Below, one piece after another: positions 9,339-18,862 of a DNA stretch of 64,000 nt; position 1 is the stretch's first letter, and every line of letters begins with the position of its first letter. The stretch is from Pseudomonas protegens CHA0 (lineage in GTDB: Bacteria; Pseudomonadota; Gammaproteobacteria; Pseudomonadales; Pseudomonadaceae): contig NC_021237.1 in NCBI RefSeq assembly GCF_000397205.1, positions 5,253,501-5,317,500 on the forward strand, given 5' to 3'. The translations under genes were made by a program, and so were the position numbers. A model generated the notes under the pieces. That model saw only the letters and a list, made by a program, of their open reading frames with translations. It searched no databases and was not told where the DNA came from.

Positions 9339-10202
9339 CTGTTTGCCGCCCTCCTCCACCTGCACACTGGCTGTCATGCCGGCGCTCAGGTTGATGCCTT
9401 CGGGCACCTTGTCGAGCTTGATCCGCACCGGAATCCGTTGGGCCAGGCGTACCCAGTTGAAGGTCGGCTCCACTTCCGCCAGCAGTTGCCCGTCAGGCGT
9501 GGCATTACGGTCGGTGATCCCCCGGCTGATGCTTTCCACATGGCCTTGCAGGGCATCACCGGCGCTCATCAGCCAGACCTTCACCGGGTCGCCGACCTGG
9601 ATCCGCGGCAGCTTGGTTTCCTCGAAATAGGCCTGGACATAGAAGGTCGAGTCATCGATCAGCGCCATCACCGGCTGCCCGGCATTGACGTAGTTGCCCT
9701 CGGCCAGGCGCAAGTTGGTGATATGCCCGTCACGGGGCGCATGCACCTGGCTACGAGCCAGGTTCAATTCGGCGACCTTGGCCTCGGCCTGGGCCTGGCG
9801 TAGCTCGCCACGGGCGATGCCGGCGTTGATCTGGGCGTTCTCGCGCAGCTCGGCGCTGATGGCCTGGGGGCCAAGAGCAGCGCGGCGGCTGGCTTCATGT
9901 TCGCGCAGGCTCAACTGCTGCTGGCGGGTCTGCACCACCGCCTGGGCTTTTTCCAGGGCGGCCTCGAAACGGTCGCGGTCGATACTCAGCAACAGCTCGC
10001 CGGCCTTGACTGGCTGGTTGTCCGCCACCTTGAGCTCGCGCACCCAGCCGGACACATCCGGGGCGACTATCACCACGTCGGCGCGGATCCGCGCATCGCG
10101 GGTCCAGGGCGTAAGCATGTAGTACTGCCACAGGTGATAACCGGCAAAGATCGCCACCGCCACCAGGCAGAGGGTAAACACGACACGTACGGGTGTACGC
10201 AT
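9336..10202 (-). CDS. HlyD/EmrA-type membrane-fusion protein (AaeA-like)
   Basis: This 288-residue periplasmic adaptor of a FUSC-type efflux system has an N-terminal membrane anchor (about 8-25), a beta-barrel/lipoyl half (residues 45-80, VVIVAPDVSGWVRELKV), an alpha-helical hairpin (about 85-150) and a second lipoyl half (HAPRDGHITNLRLAEGNYV). The start at 10202 has AAGGAG 7 nt upstream; a TTG two codons earlier is unlikely. It is the last gene of the three-gene operon with the DUF1656 and FUSC genes, the same order as E. coli aaeX/aaeA/aaeB-type clusters. Substrates are unknown; aromatic acids are typical. Confidence 0.9.
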   Translation of the reverse strand: MRTPVRVVFTLCLVAVAIFAGYHLWQYYMLTPWTRDARIRADVVIVAPDVSGWVRELKVADNQPVKAGELLLSIDRDRFEAALEKAQAVVQTRQQQLSLREHEASRRAALGPQAISAELRENAQINAGIARGELRQAQAEAKVAELNLARSQVHAPRDGHITNLRLAEGNYVNAGQPVMALIDDSTFYVQAYFEETKLPRIQVGDPVKVWLMSAGDALQGHVESISRGITDRNATPDGQLLAEVEPTFNWVRLAQRIPVRIKLDKVPEGINLSAGMTASVQVEEGGKQ

Positions 10203-10212
10203 GATCAACTCC

Positions 10213-10419
10213 TTATAAGGGCCCCAGGACCAGCGTAATGACCGTCAAGACACAGACGTACAGGGCACAATCGAACAGTGCTTCGTGCCAGATCCAGCGG
10301 CCCAGCCCGGTTACCCGCACCAGCATCCGCAGGGCACCGGTCAGCACCAGCGCCAGCACCACATAAATCAGGAACGGGCTGAGCAGCACCCCGCCCAGCG
10401 ACCACTCACGCAGCCCCAT
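10213..10419 (-). CDS. DUF1656 small membrane protein (AaeX/YtcA-like)
   Basis: This 68-residue protein with two hydrophobic helices (about 10-34 and 47-66) and a short basic loop is the small companion regularly found between FUSC exporters and HlyD adaptors. Its start overlaps the end of the FUSC gene by 14 nt and its stop lies 10 nt before the adaptor start, so the three are translationally coupled. Its specific role in the pump is not known. Confidence 0.88.
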   Translation of the reverse strand: MGLREWSLGGVLLSPFLIYVVLALVLTGALRMLVRVTGLGRWIWHEALFDCALYVCVLTVITLVLGPL

Positions 10420-12394
10420 GACTTTCCTCCTGCTGCCGGCACCAACTGCGCCAGCTGCTTTGCAATTGCACGACGGCGCCCTGCGCCAGTTTCAACGCAT
10501 CACTGGGCGGCTGCTGCCCCAGCGCCTCCAGCAGGGCCACGCTGGGCTGCTCCAGGGCATCCTGACGACTGCCCGCCGGGCCTTGTTCCAGGGTGCGCTG
10601 CAGGTGCTCGAAATAAGCTCGCTGCGCGGCGCCGACCGGTACCTGGGCCACCGCCAGGCTCAGGCGCAGGTGCATCAGTTCGTCGCCGATATCCAGGCCC
10701 AGCAGGCCATCGTCCCAGCGACTGCGGGCCGGCTCCGGCAGTTCCGGATAATGCCGCGCCAGTTGCAACAGGCGGTCGGCCATGCGCCCGCCAAACCAGC
10801 TTTCCGCACCCCGCAGGTTGCGCCGGGTCAGGCGCACCAGGTCGTGCAGGGTCGCAGCCAGCAGGCGCCGGCCGTGCCACGCCGGGTTGCGCAGGATCAG
10901 CAGATGAAAGGCCAGCACCGCAGCGCCCACCCCCAGCACCATGGCCTGGGCGTTATTGAAGAAACTGGCCACATCGAAACTCATGCGGTTCATCGGCGAG
11001 ATCAGCACGATGAAGTGCAGGCAGAACGAAGTGGCCGTGGCGCCGATCTGCGGCTTGGCCATGCCCAGGGCGCCGAAGAACAGCGGCACGCCCATGGCCA
11101 TCGCCAGCATCGGGAAACCGCTCCACTGAGGCAGCAGGATCTGTCCCACCACGAAGGCTGCCGGAACCGCCAGAAAGATCCCGCGCATGAAGCTCATGCC
11201 GATCTGCGCCCCGTTCTCGCGGCTGGCGAACAGGCTGCAGACCACACAGGTCAGCAGCATCGCCCCGGAGGCCGCGGACCAGGCGGTGGCCAGCCAGAAG
11301 CTGGCCACCGTCAGAAAAGCCAGGGCGCTGCGGGCGCCGAATACCAGGGCCAGCGACAAGTCGCGGTGAGGTGTCAGCGTCGCCGGCTGCACCATTGCCC
11401 CGCGCCCCTCCTGCACCGCTGAAAGGGCCTGGGTGGCAGCCAGGGCGGTGTCCAGCAACAAGCTGAAACGCGCCAGGCAGTAACTCTGCGCCGGGCTGAT
11501 CGCCCCATCGCGGGAGGCCTCCAGCACCCGTGGCGACAAGGCTTGCAGGCTGGCCCCATCAGCGTTGTCCAGGGCCGCCAGGACCTGATCCATCCACGGC
11601 TGCAACCGCGCGGCTTCGACGCTATCCAACTGCTTCCACTGGCGCCGCACCGAACGGGAGATGCGCAGCAGCATCAACAGTTTCTGGCTCAGGCCACCGA
11701 TCGCCCGGGCCCGCTGGCGGCCCAGCGGGCCTTCGAACCAGGCATGTTCGCGCTGGGCATCGACGGCGACGATGCGCCCGAGGATCTCCAGCAGGCCCTT
11801 GCGGGCCTGGGCATCCCCGGCCAGGGTGGCACGGGCCGCCTGCATCCCGCTGTGCCAGGCGCTGCGGGCCTGATCGGCCAACTGTCGCTCGACGCGCAGC
11901 GGCCAGAGCAGCGCGCTGCTGGCGGTGGCGCAGATGATACCCAGGGAAATCTCCGTACAGCGGGCCACCGCCTGGTCGAAGATCCCCAGGGGATGGCTGA
12001 TGGCCGGCAAGGCAATGATGGCCACGGTGTAGCCGGCCAGCACGAAGGAGTAGGACCAGGCACTGCGCAACAGGGTCGAACTGGCCGTGCACAACCCCAG
12101 CCACAGCGCCAGGGCCAGGAGGAACAGCCAGGGGGTCTGGGCGAACAGCCCCATGAACAGCACCGACATAAGGGTGCCCACCAGGGTCCCCAACAGCCGC
12201 GCCAGACCTTTTTGCAGGACCATGCCGGACAGCGGCTGAGCCACGATGAATGCGGTCATCAGGGCCCAGGCCGGTTGCTCCAGCCCCCAGCGCAATGCCA
12301 GCCACAGCGCTACCCCACCACCGAGCAGGGTCTTGATCGCGAACTGCAATGCAGGAAGGTTGGGAGCAAGCAGGGCTTGCAGGGTAATGGGCAC
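10406..12394 (-). CDS. FUSC-family inner-membrane exporter (AaeB-like)
   Basis: This protein of about 662 residues has two blocks of 5-6 membrane helices (about 20-170 and 355-500), each followed by a cytoplasmic helical domain, the layout of the fusaric-acid-resistance / AaeB family. With DUF1656 and HlyD proteins it exports aromatic or toxic acids. I take the GTG at 12394 (VPITLQALLAPNLPAL) as start; a TTG at 12424 gives 10 more residues and is possible. No outer-membrane factor gene is present here, so a shared TolC-type channel would be needed. Confidence 0.88.
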   Translation of the reverse strand: MPITLQALLAPNLPALQFAIKTLLGGGVALWLALRWGLEQPAWALMTAFIVAQPLSGMVLQKGLARLLGTLVGTLMSVLFMGLFAQTPWLFLLALALWLGLCTASSTLLRSAWSYSFVLAGYTVAIIALPAISHPLGIFDQAVARCTEISLGIICATASSALLWPLRVERQLADQARSAWHSGMQAARATLAGDAQARKGLLEILGRIVAVDAQREHAWFEGPLGRQRARAIGGLSQKLLMLLRISRSVRRQWKQLDSVEAARLQPWMDQVLAALDNADGASLQALSPRVLEASRDGAISPAQSYCLARFSLLLDTALAATQALSAVQEGRGAMVQPATLTPHRDLSLALVFGARSALAFLTVASFWLATAWSAASGAMLLTCVVCSLFASRENGAQIGMSFMRGIFLAVPAAFVVGQILLPQWSGFPMLAMAMGVPLFFGALGMAKPQIGATATSFCLHFIVLISPMNRMSFDVASFFNNAQAMVLGVGAAVLAFHLLILRNPAWHGRRLLAATLHDLVRLTRRNLRGAESWFGGRMADRLLQLARHYPELPEPARSRWDDGLLGLDIGDELMHLRLSLAVAQVPVGAAQRAYFEHLQRTLEQGPAGSRQDALEQPSVALLEALGQQPPSDALKLAQGAVVQLQSSWRSWCRQQEESHGAA

Positions 12395-12506
12395 GGCTGG
12401 CAACTCTTGGCAGGACAAACACAACGATAGTCGCGATAGGCATCAGCGAAGCTGGGCTAATTATTAGCTAGCTAACTAAATACCGTCCAGCATTAAATCA
12501 CCGGCA

Positions 12507-12537
12507 TAAAAAAACGCCAGACTGGCTGGCGTTTTTG
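12507..12537 (-). terminator. Rho-independent terminator of the PA2169-family gene
   Basis: AACGCCAG and CTGGCGTT form a stem flanked by A- and T-runs, 15 nt beyond the stop of the minus-strand gene. It can also insulate the FUSC operon promoter. Confidence 0.88.
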
Positions 12538-12551
12538 ACAGGTTTTGACCC

Positions 12552-13019
12552 TTACGAACGGGCGCGTGCCTGGTTGCGCAGGGCTTTGACCTGGTCGTGA
12601 TTGCGTTGCACGCCGTGGTACTGGCGCTCTACCACGTCACGAATGCCCACCAGGTTGTGCTTGTTGATCTTCTCCAGAGCCTCCTTGTAGGCCTTCAGTG
12701 CATGGTCTTCACCACGCTCGGCCTCGTTGAGCACCGCCTCCTCGTCCTTGCCGGTCACCAGGGACTTGAGGTCGACCCAGCGACGGTGCAGGTCGCCGCT
12801 GACACTGGTGGAGGTTTCCGGATCCCCGCCCATGGAGCGCACTACCGACTGCAGTTCTGCCGCGGCCGTGGCGCAATCGGTGGAGCGCTTGATGAACAGC
12901 GCCTTGAGCTCGGGGTGCTTGATGTCTTCGGCACAGGTCTTGAACCCTTCCTGACCGTCCTTGCTGGTCTCGATCAGGCTGTTGAGTACCGAAATAGCTT
13001 CTTTATTCAAGTCAGTCAT
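12552..13019 (-). CDS. PA2169-family four-helix-bundle protein (DUF2383)
   Basis: This 155-residue, all-helical hydrophilic protein starts MTDLNKEAISVLNSLIETS, the pattern of the ferritin-like DUF2383 / PA2169 family. Conserved Glu/His positions (GEDHALKAYKEAL near residue 100-115) fit the family's ferritin-like helices, but a metal site is not proven. AAGGAA precedes the ATG at 13019; a longer frame to 13097 has no family match. It stands alone, with its own terminator and an inverted repeat in its upstream region. PA2169 homologues are stress or stationary-phase proteins of unknown function. Confidence 0.85.
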   Translation of the reverse strand: MTDLNKEAISVLNSLIETSKDGQEGFKTCAEDIKHPELKALFIKRSTDCATAAAELQSVVRSMGGDPETSTSVSGDLHRRWVDLKSLVTGKDEEAVLNEAERGEDHALKAYKEALEKINKHNLVGIRDVVERQYHGVQRNHDQVKALRNQARARS

Positions 13020-13050
13020 TTTCTGGTTCCTTGTGGGTTGCGAGAATTGG

Positions 13051-13082
13051 GTTAACTCGAGATTTGAGTTAGTTGAGTTAAC
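13051..13082. promoter_or_regulatory. Inverted repeat upstream of the PA2169-family gene
   Basis: GTTAACTC at 13051-13058 is mirrored by GAGTTAAC at 13075-13082, with an additional GAGTT between them. It lies 32-63 bp upstream of the start codon, where an operator or 5'-UTR hairpin would act. I cannot assign a regulator. Confidence 0.5.
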
Positions 13083-13251
13083 TGTTGCACCCGCCATGCC
13101 AGACTTGGATTATATTTTTATTCCTTACTATTCAATTACTTAGAGAATATACAAAAATCTGTATCCGAGTTATTTGCATGATCTGTCATTTGGCCTCCAT
13201 GCAGAATGCCTGTATTTTCCAAGGCTCTTGAATGACACGACAGCCCCCGCC

Positions 13252-13488
13252 ATGACCCCTGAAACTCTTGAACTGCTGGTCACCCGGGAAATGCCCTTCG
13301 GCAAATACAAGGGCCGCATCCTGGCCGACCTGCCCGGCCCCTACCTGAACTGGTTCGCCCGGGAAGGTTTCCCCAAGGGCGAACTCGGCGGCCTGCTGGC
13401 CCTGATGCAGGAAATCGACCACAACGGCCTTAGCGACCTGCTCGATCCCCTGCGGGCCAAACACGGCAAACCCAAACCCCGTCACTGA
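13252..13488 (+). CDS. DUF3820 family protein
   Basis: This 78-residue protein has the DUF3820 core MPFGKYKGRILADLPGPYLNW, which resembles the putative quorum-sensing-regulated / exodeoxyribonuclease X C-terminal domain family. No catalytic motif is visible, and function is unknown. The family start is the ATG at 13252; in-frame codons back to 13174 have no similarity. The aminotransferase gene begins 13 nt after its stop, so they probably form an operon. Confidence 0.85.
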   Translation: MTPETLELLVTREMPFGKYKGRILADLPGPYLNWFAREGFPKGELGGLLALMQEIDHNGLSDLLDPLRAKHGKPKPRH

Positions 13489-13501
13489 AAAAGAGCCCTC
13501 C

Positions 13502-14692
13502 ATGCCAAGGACTGCAGCCACACTTGCCCACGACGAAGATCATTGGCAGGGCATCGCTCGCCAGTTCGACATCGAGCCGGGGCCGATCAACCTGGAAAAC
13601 GGCTACTTCGGGCGCATGACCCGCAGCGTGGCCCAGGAGTACCAGCACAACATCCAGTGGGTGAACCGCAGCAACTCGCTGCTGGTGCGCCAGCGCTTCG
13701 AGCAGATCGACGCGCTGGACATCCGCCGCCAACTGGCGGCGCTGCTGCAGGCGCCGGAAAACGCTGTGGCCCTGACCCGCTGTGCCTCCGACGCCCTGCA
13801 ATCGCTGATCCGCAACTACAACCGCCTGCAACCGGGCGACCAGGTGCTGCTCAGCGACCTGGAGTACGACACGGTCAAGAGCGCCATGCGCTGGCTGGCC
13901 CGCCAGCGCGGCGTCGAAGTGATAGAGATCGTCCACCGGCATCCTGCCAGTTTTGACAGCCTTGTAAGCACCTACAAAGACGCTTTCGAGCGCTACCCAC
14001 GGCTCAAGCTGATGCCCCTGACCTATGTCACCCATCGCAGCGGGCTGGTGATGCCGGTCCGGGCGATTGCCGCCGCCGCTCGGGAACACGGGGTCGACAT
14101 CATCCTCGACGGCGCCCACGCCCTGGGCCAGATCGACTTCGACCTTTGCGACCTGGGCATCGCCTTCGCCGGTTTCAACCTGCACAAGTGGATCGGCGCA
14201 CCGTTGAGCCTGGGCTTTGTGTATATCCACCCCGAACGCCTGGAAGACATCGACCCGGACATGGACGAGTTCCATTTTCCCCGTGACGACGTGCGCGCCC
14301 GTACGCCCTACAGCACGCCAAACATTCCGGCGCTGATGACCCTGCCCCGGGTGTTCGAGGAACACCGGGCGATGGGTGGTGCAGCGGCCAAGGGCGCGCG
14401 CCTGAACTACCTGCGCCATAGCTGGAGCGAAGCGGTGCGCGAAATGGACGGGCTGGAAGTCATGACCCCGCAGGACCCGCGCCTGTGCTGCGCCATCAGC
14501 GCTGTGCGCTTCACCCGCCACCAGGACCAGCAAGCCCTGGCGGATCGCCTGCTACGGGACTACAACCTGTTCACCGTGGCCCGCAATGGCGCAGGGTTCG
14601 GCACCTGCATCCGCATCACTCCGGGGCTGACCACTCCCCTTGCGCATATGCAGCAGTTGATCGAAGCCCTCACCGACCTGGCCGGCCGGTAA
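13502..14692 (+). CDS. Class V aminotransferase, isopenicillin-N-epimerase-like
   Basis: This 396-residue PLP enzyme of the NifS/isopenicillin N epimerase branch has a substrate-facing N-terminus with NLENGYFGRMT, an Asp for the pyridine nitrogen in DGAHALGQID (about 203-212) and the Schiff-base Lys in NLHKWIGAPL (about 225). The C-terminal RITP segment holds the carboxylate-binding arginine. It is co-transcribed with the DUF3820 gene. The reaction is not determined by sequence; desulfurase activity is unlikely because the usual mobile-loop cysteine is not seen. It ends near the convergent eda operon. Confidence 0.85.
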   Translation: MPRTAATLAHDEDHWQGIARQFDIEPGPINLENGYFGRMTRSVAQEYQHNIQWVNRSNSLLVRQRFEQIDALDIRRQLAALLQAPENAVALTRCASDALQSLIRNYNRLQPGDQVLLSDLEYDTVKSAMRWLARQRGVEVIEIVHRHPASFDSLVSTYKDAFERYPRLKLMPLTYVTHRSGLVMPVRAIAAAAREHGVDIILDGAHALGQIDFDLCDLGIAFAGFNLHKWIGAPLSLGFVYIHPERLEDIDPDMDEFHFPRDDVRARTPYSTPNIPALMTLPRVFEEHRAMGGAAAKGARLNYLRHSWSEAVREMDGLEVMTPQDPRLCCAISAVRFTRHQDQQALADRLLRDYNLFTVARNGAGFGTCIRITPGLTTPLAHMQQLIEALTDLAGR

Positions 14693-14736
14693 GCCCTGCC
14701 CGCCTGTCGCGCGCCGGGCAGCGCTATTCTCCAGGC

Positions 14737-14768
14737 AAAAAAAACGGTGCGCCGACCAAGCGCACCGT
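14737..14768 (-). terminator. Rho-independent terminator of zwf-pgl-eda
   Basis: ACGGTGCG/CGCACCGT stem with a 9-nt loop; on the minus strand it is followed by an 8-nt T-run. It lies about 40 nt after the eda stop and ends the operon. Confidence 0.88.
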
Positions 14769-14805
14769 AAAGCCGTAGAACACACCAACGAATCGGGTAG
14801 AACCT

Positions 14806-15471
14806 TCAGTCCAGCAGGGCCAGGGCCTCGGCCGTGCACTCCTGGATCCGTGCCCAGTCGCCGTTCTTGATCCACTCGGGATCGAGCATCCAGCTACCGC
14901 CGACACACATCACATTCTTGAGCGCCATGTAGCTCTTGATATTGGCCGGGCCGACGCCGCCGGTAGGGCAGAACTTGACCTCGCCGAACGGCCCGCCCAG
15001 GGCCTTGATCGCCGCCACGCCACCACTGACTTCCGCCGGGAACAGCTTGAAGCGGCGGTAGCCCAGGGCATAACCCTCCATGATCCCGGAGGCATTGCTG
15101 ATCCCCGGCAGCAGGGGAATCGGGCTGGCCACGCTGGCTTGCAGCAGGTCGCGGGTGATGCCCGGGGTGACAATGAACTGCGAACCTGCCGCCTCCGCCG
15201 CCACCAACATCTGCGGGTCGAGCACAGTGCCGGCGCCGGTCACCAGCTCCGGGCGCTGTTCGCGCAGGATCTGGATCGCCTTGAGGCCGAACTGCGAACG
15301 CAGGGTCACTTCCAGGGCGGTCAAGCCGCCGGCCGCCAGGGCATCGGCCAGCGGCAGGACATCCTGCTCGCGGGCAATGGTGATCACCGGCAGGATCCGC
15401 GCCTTGGCGCAGAGGCTGTCGATCAGGGCAACTTTGTCCGCCATGGAAACGGTCGGGGCGAGGTTTGTCAT
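14806..15471 (-). CDS. eda: 2-keto-3-deoxy-6-phosphogluconate aldolase
   Basis: This enzyme cleaves KDPG to pyruvate and glyceraldehyde-3-phosphate, the last Entner-Doudoroff step. The 221-residue protein has the catalytic Glu in LEVTLRS (Glu54), the Schiff-base Lys in FKLFPAE (Lys142) and the phosphate loop CPTGGV. The start MTNLAPTVSMADK at 15471 has AAGGA 9 nt upstream, 17 nt after the pgl stop; an in-frame ATG at 15498 would overlap pgl and lacks family similarity. It is the last gene of the zwf-pgl-eda operon repressed by HexR. Confidence 0.95.
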   Translation of the reverse strand: MTNLAPTVSMADKVALIDSLCAKARILPVITIAREQDVLPLADALAAGGLTALEVTLRSQFGLKAIQILREQRPELVTGAGTVLDPQMLVAAEAAGSQFIVTPGITRDLLQASVASPIPLLPGISNASGIMEGYALGYRRFKLFPAEVSGGVAAIKALGGPFGEVKFCPTGGVGPANIKSYMALKNVMCVGGSWMLDPEWIKNGDWARIQECTAEALALLD

Positions 15472-15488
15472 AGCGGCTGATCCTTGGC

Positions 15489-16202
15489 TCATGGGCACCA
15501 GTAAATCTCTAACGGGGTTTGCAGGAAGGCGCGAATCGGCATTTCGGCGACAGCGTCACCAGCCAGTGCGGCGCTCAGGGTGGTCAGCTTGGACTGACCG
15601 GAAATCGACAACAGGCTGTTGCGGGCCGAAGCCAGCAATGCCCGGCTCATGCTCAGGCGCTGATGGGGCACGCTGGGCGCCAGCATCGGCCAGCAGCGAC
15701 GAGTGCCATCGGCCTTGAGCGCTTCAGCCAGGTTCGGGCTGTTGGGGAACAGCGACGCGGTGTGGCCGTCATCCCCCATGCCCAGCACCAGCACATCGAT
15801 GCCTGGCAGTTCGGCCAGCAGACTGTCCGCTTGCAGGGCAGCCTCTTCAAGATTGGCCGCCGCACTGTAGAGGCCGAGGAAGCGAGCCTTGGCCACCGGC
15901 CCCTGGAGCAGGTAGCGCTTGAGCAGGCCCGCATTGCTGTCGGCATGCTCCACAGGCACCCAGCGCTCGTCCGCCAGGGTGATCAGCACCTTGGACCAAT
16001 CCAGCTCCTGCTTCACCAGGGCCTGGAAAAACGCCACCGGGCTACGGCCACCGGACACCACCAGGGTGGCGTTGCCGCGCACGGCAATGGCCTCGCGCAG
16101 CAGCTCGGCGACCTTCAGCGCCTGGCCTTCAGCCAGCAGCGTGGGGCTGCGGAATTCGTGGGCGCGCACGCCCGCCGGCAGTTGCAAATCAGATATCGCC
16201 AT
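15489..16202 (-). CDS. pgl: 6-phosphogluconolactonase
   Basis: This 237-residue enzyme hydrolyses 6-phosphogluconolactone to 6-phosphogluconate. Family motifs are SGGRSP near residue 51, LADERWVP near 79, SNAGLL, and [13 protein letters not shown] near 143. The start at 16202 (MAISDLQLP) has GGGAGG 7 nt upstream and lies inside the last codons of zwf, overlapping by 14 nt, which implies translational coupling. It is the middle gene of the operon. Confidence 0.95.
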   Translation of the reverse strand: MAISDLQLPAGVRAHEFRSPTLLAEGQALKVAELLREAIAVRGNATLVVSGGRSPVAFFQALVKQELDWSKVLITLADERWVPVEHADSNAGLLKRYLLQGPVAKARFLGLYSAAANLEEAALQADSLLAELPGIDVLVLGMGDDGHTASLFPNSPNLAEALKADGTRRCWPMLAPSVPHQRLSMSRALLASARNSLLSISGQSKLTTLSAALAGDAVAEMPIRAFLQTPLEIYWCP

Positions 16203-17658
16203 ACCAAGACCTCCCATCCCGCGTGATCAGTGCAATGGAGCTCATCGGCCCCCAGGACCCGGCCGCGTACGGCTTGGGCGCATCGCCGGATTTCTTCCAC
16301 CCGGCAATCAACTGGTCACACCACTTCCACGCGGCTTCGATTTCATCTTTGCGCACAAACAGGTTCTGATTGCCGCGCATCACTTCCAGCAACAACCGCT
16401 CGTAGGCATCGGGGATCCGTGCACTGCGATAGGTATCGGAAAAATTCAGCTGCAACGGACCGCTGCGCAGTTGCATGCCCTTGTCCAGGCCCTGCTCCTT
16501 GGTCATCACCCGCAACGAGATACCTTCGTCCGGCTGCAGGCGGATGATCAGCTTGTTGCTGATCTGCAGGCGCTGCTCGGGGGCGAAGATGTAGTGCGAG
16601 GGTTCCTTGAAGTGGATGACGATCTGCGACAGCTTCTGTGGCATGCGCTTGCCGGTGCGCAGGTAGAACGGCACACCGGCCCAGCGCCAGTTGCGGATAT
16701 CGGCGCGCAGGGCGACGAAGGTCTCGGTGTCGCTCTGGGTGTTGGAGTTTTCTTCCTCCAGGTAGCCCGGCACCGACTGGCCTTCGCTGTGGCCGGCGAT
16801 GTACTGGCCGCGCACCACCTGGGTGGTCAGGCCTTCCGGGCTGATGGGCGCCAGGGCCTTGAGCACCTTGACCTTCTCGTCGCGGATGCTGTCGGCCGAA
16901 AGGTCGGCCGGCGGGTCCATGGCGATCAGGCAGAGCAGTTGCAGCAAGTGGTTCTGGATCATGTCCCGCAGCTGGCCGGCCTTGTCGAAATAGCCCCAGC
17001 GACCTTCGATGCCGACCTTCTCGGCCACGGTGATTTCCACATGGGAGATGTAGTTCTGGTTCCACTGGGTTTCGAACAGGCTGTTGGCGAAACGCAGGGC
17101 AATCAGGTTCTGCACCGTTTCCTTGCCCAGGTAGTGGTCGATCCGGTAGATGCGGGTTTCCGGGAAGAACTGCGCCACCGCGTCGTTGACCTTGCGTGAT
17201 GAATCCAGGTCCGAGCCGATGGGTTTTTCCAGGACCACACGGGTGTGCTGGTTGAGCCCGACCCGGGAGAGGTTTTCGCAGATCGCGCCATACACCGCCG
17301 CCGGCGTGGCGAAGTAGGCAATCAGGCGCTGCTCGCTGCCGACACGTTCGGCCAGGGCGACGTAGTCCTCGGCCTTGAGGAAGTCCACATGCAGGTAGCT
17401 CAGGCGGGCGAGAAAACGCTGCAGGACCTGGCTATCGATATCCTTGTCGCCGACATACTTGTGCAGCTCGGTTTCGATATTCGCCAGGTGTTCCTGCTCG
17501 CTGCCAGGCTCGCGGGCCAGGGCCAGGATGCGCGTGTCGTCATGCAGCAAACCGGCGGCATCGAGTTGGTACAGGGCAGGAAACAGCTTACGCAGCGCCA
17601 GATCGCCCAGCGCGCCAAACAAGGCAAAGGTGCAGGGTTCAACCGTTATCGAAGGCAT
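16189..17658 (-). CDS. zwf: Glucose-6-phosphate 1-dehydrogenase
   Basis: This 489-residue enzyme oxidises glucose-6-phosphate to 6-phosphogluconolactone with NAD(P)+. The cofactor loop is the Pseudomonas variant [11 protein letters not shown] (about 15-25), EKPIG follows at 144-148, and the active-site signature RIDHYLGKE is at 172-180 with its catalytic histidine. It is the first gene of zwf-pgl-eda and divergent from hexR, whose product represses the operon and is released by KDPG. Confidence 0.96.
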   Translation of the reverse strand: MPSITVEPCTFALFGALGDLALRKLFPALYQLDAAGLLHDDTRILALAREPGSEQEHLANIETELHKYVGDKDIDSQVLQRFLARLSYLHVDFLKAEDYVALAERVGSEQRLIAYFATPAAVYGAICENLSRVGLNQHTRVVLEKPIGSDLDSSRKVNDAVAQFFPETRIYRIDHYLGKETVQNLIALRFANSLFETQWNQNYISHVEITVAEKVGIEGRWGYFDKAGQLRDMIQNHLLQLLCLIAMDPPADLSADSIRDEKVKVLKALAPISPEGLTTQVVRGQYIAGHSEGQSVPGYLEEENSNTQSDTETFVALRADIRNWRWAGVPFYLRTGKRMPQKLSQIVIHFKEPSHYIFAPEQRLQISNKLIIRLQPDEGISLRVMTKEQGLDKGMQLRSGPLQLNFSDTYRSARIPDAYERLLLEVMRGNQNLFVRKDEIEAAWKWCDQLIAGWKKSGDAPKPYAAGSWGPMSSIALITRDGRSWYGDI

Positions 17659-17722
17659 GATGTTTGTTCTTTTATCAAGTTAAGCTACAAATACCTTTTT
17701 TCAAGGCATCACTCAAGGAAAA

Positions 17723-17740
17723 ATGTAGTAATAAACACAA
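17723..17740. promoter_or_regulatory. Candidate degenerate HexR operator in the zwf-hexR gap
   Basis: The AT-rich segment holds TGT-N10-ACA (17724-17739); on the minus strand it reads TTGTGTTTATTACTACA, close to but not matching TTGT-N7/8-ACAA. Its place 65-82 bp upstream of zwf fits the known HexR control of this promoter in P. putida. The match is imperfect. Confidence 0.5.
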
Positions 17741-17961
17741 CATTTTTACAAAATACAGATTCCAGGTGGTGGTCGATCCGGGCCATCAGTAGGATAGGCC
17801 ACCTCTCAACTTCGCATTGCAGGCGCGCCAGCGACCCGGTGCGCAGCGCAATCGCAGCATGCTCAAAAGGCCTGCACCGACAATCCGTCGGCGCGCCTTG
17901 CTCGATTGACCGCTTCCCGGCCCTGCCCGCAGCGCCTGTCTAGCCGATCTAGGAAACCTTA

Positions 17962-18831
17962 ATGGACCGAGTGCGAAACCTTCTGGAGCAGATCCAGAAC
18001 CGTCTTGAAGAACTGAACAAGGCGGAACGTAAAGTCGCCGAAGTCATCCTGCTCAACCCGCAGCAGGCGACTCGCTTCAGCATCGCCGCCCTGGCCCAGG
18101 CTGCCTCGGTCAGCGAACCGACGGTCAATCGCTTCTGCCGCTCCTTTGGCGTCAGCGGCTACCCGGAACTCAAGCTGCAACTGGCCCAGAGCCTGGCCAG
18201 CGGTGCGGCCTATGTCAGCCGTGCCGTGGAGGCCGACGACAACCCAGAAGCCTACACGCAAAAGATTTTCGGCAGCGCCATCGCCTCCCTGGACAGCGCC
18301 TGCCAGGCCCTGGACCCGAACCTGATCAGCAAGGCCGTGGACTTGTTGATCCAGGCCCGGCAGATCCACTTCTTCGGTCTCGGCGCCTCGGCCCCGGTGG
18401 CCCTGGACGCCCAGCACAAGTTCTTCCGCTTCAACCTCGCCGTCACCGCCCACGCCGATGTGCTGATGCAACGGATGATCGCGTCGGTGGCTCATACCGG
18501 CGAATTGTTCGTGATCATTTCCTACACCGGCCGCACCCGCGAACTGGTGGAAGTGGCGCGTATCGCACGGGAAAACGGCGCCTCGGTGCTGGGGCTGACC
18601 GCAGAAAACTCGCCACTGGCCAAGGCCAGCACCTTGAGCCTGAACATCCCGCTACCGGAAGACACCGACATCTACATGCCGATGACCTCGCGGATCATCC
18701 AGCTCACCGTGCTCGACGTGCTGGCCACCGGCATGACCCTGCGCCGCGGCGTGGATTTCCAGCCACACCTGCGCAAGATCAAGGAAAGCCTCAACGCCAG
18801 CCGCTACCCGGTGGGCGACGAGTTCAACTGA
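17962..18831 (+). CDS. hexR: HexR, RpiR-family repressor of glucose catabolism genes
   Basis: This 289-residue regulator has an N-terminal RpiR helix-turn-helix (about 1-77; [20 protein letters not shown] is the reading helix) and a C-terminal SIS sugar-phosphate domain (about 120-260; GLGAS and SYTGRTRE contact phosphate). In P. putida HexR binds TTGT-N7/8-ACAA and is released by KDPG. Two such sites lie between edd and gap here and a weaker one beside zwf. AGGAAA precedes the start. It is divergent from zwf. Confidence 0.94.
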   Translation: MDRVRNLLEQIQNRLEELNKAERKVAEVILLNPQQATRFSIAALAQAASVSEPTVNRFCRSFGVSGYPELKLQLAQSLASGAAYVSRAVEADDNPEAYTQKIFGSAIASLDSACQALDPNLISKAVDLLIQARQIHFFGLGASAPVALDAQHKFFRFNLAVTAHADVLMQRMIASVAHTGELFVIISYTGRTRELVEVARIARENGASVLGLTAENSPLAKASTLSLNIPLPEDTDIYMPMTSRIIQLTVLDVLATGMTLRRGVDFQPHLRKIKESLNASRYPVGDEFN

Positions 18832-18833
18832 AG

Positions 18834-18862
18834 CCGGGCCGGTTCGCCGGCCAGCCGGCTCC
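18834..18862. repeat. Degenerate REP element
   Basis: GGGCCGGTTCGCCGGCCAGC followed by CGGCTCC is a diverged form of the GGAGCCGGC...GCCGGCTCC palindrome. It fills the 31-bp gap between the convergent hexR and mutarotase genes. Confidence 0.55.
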
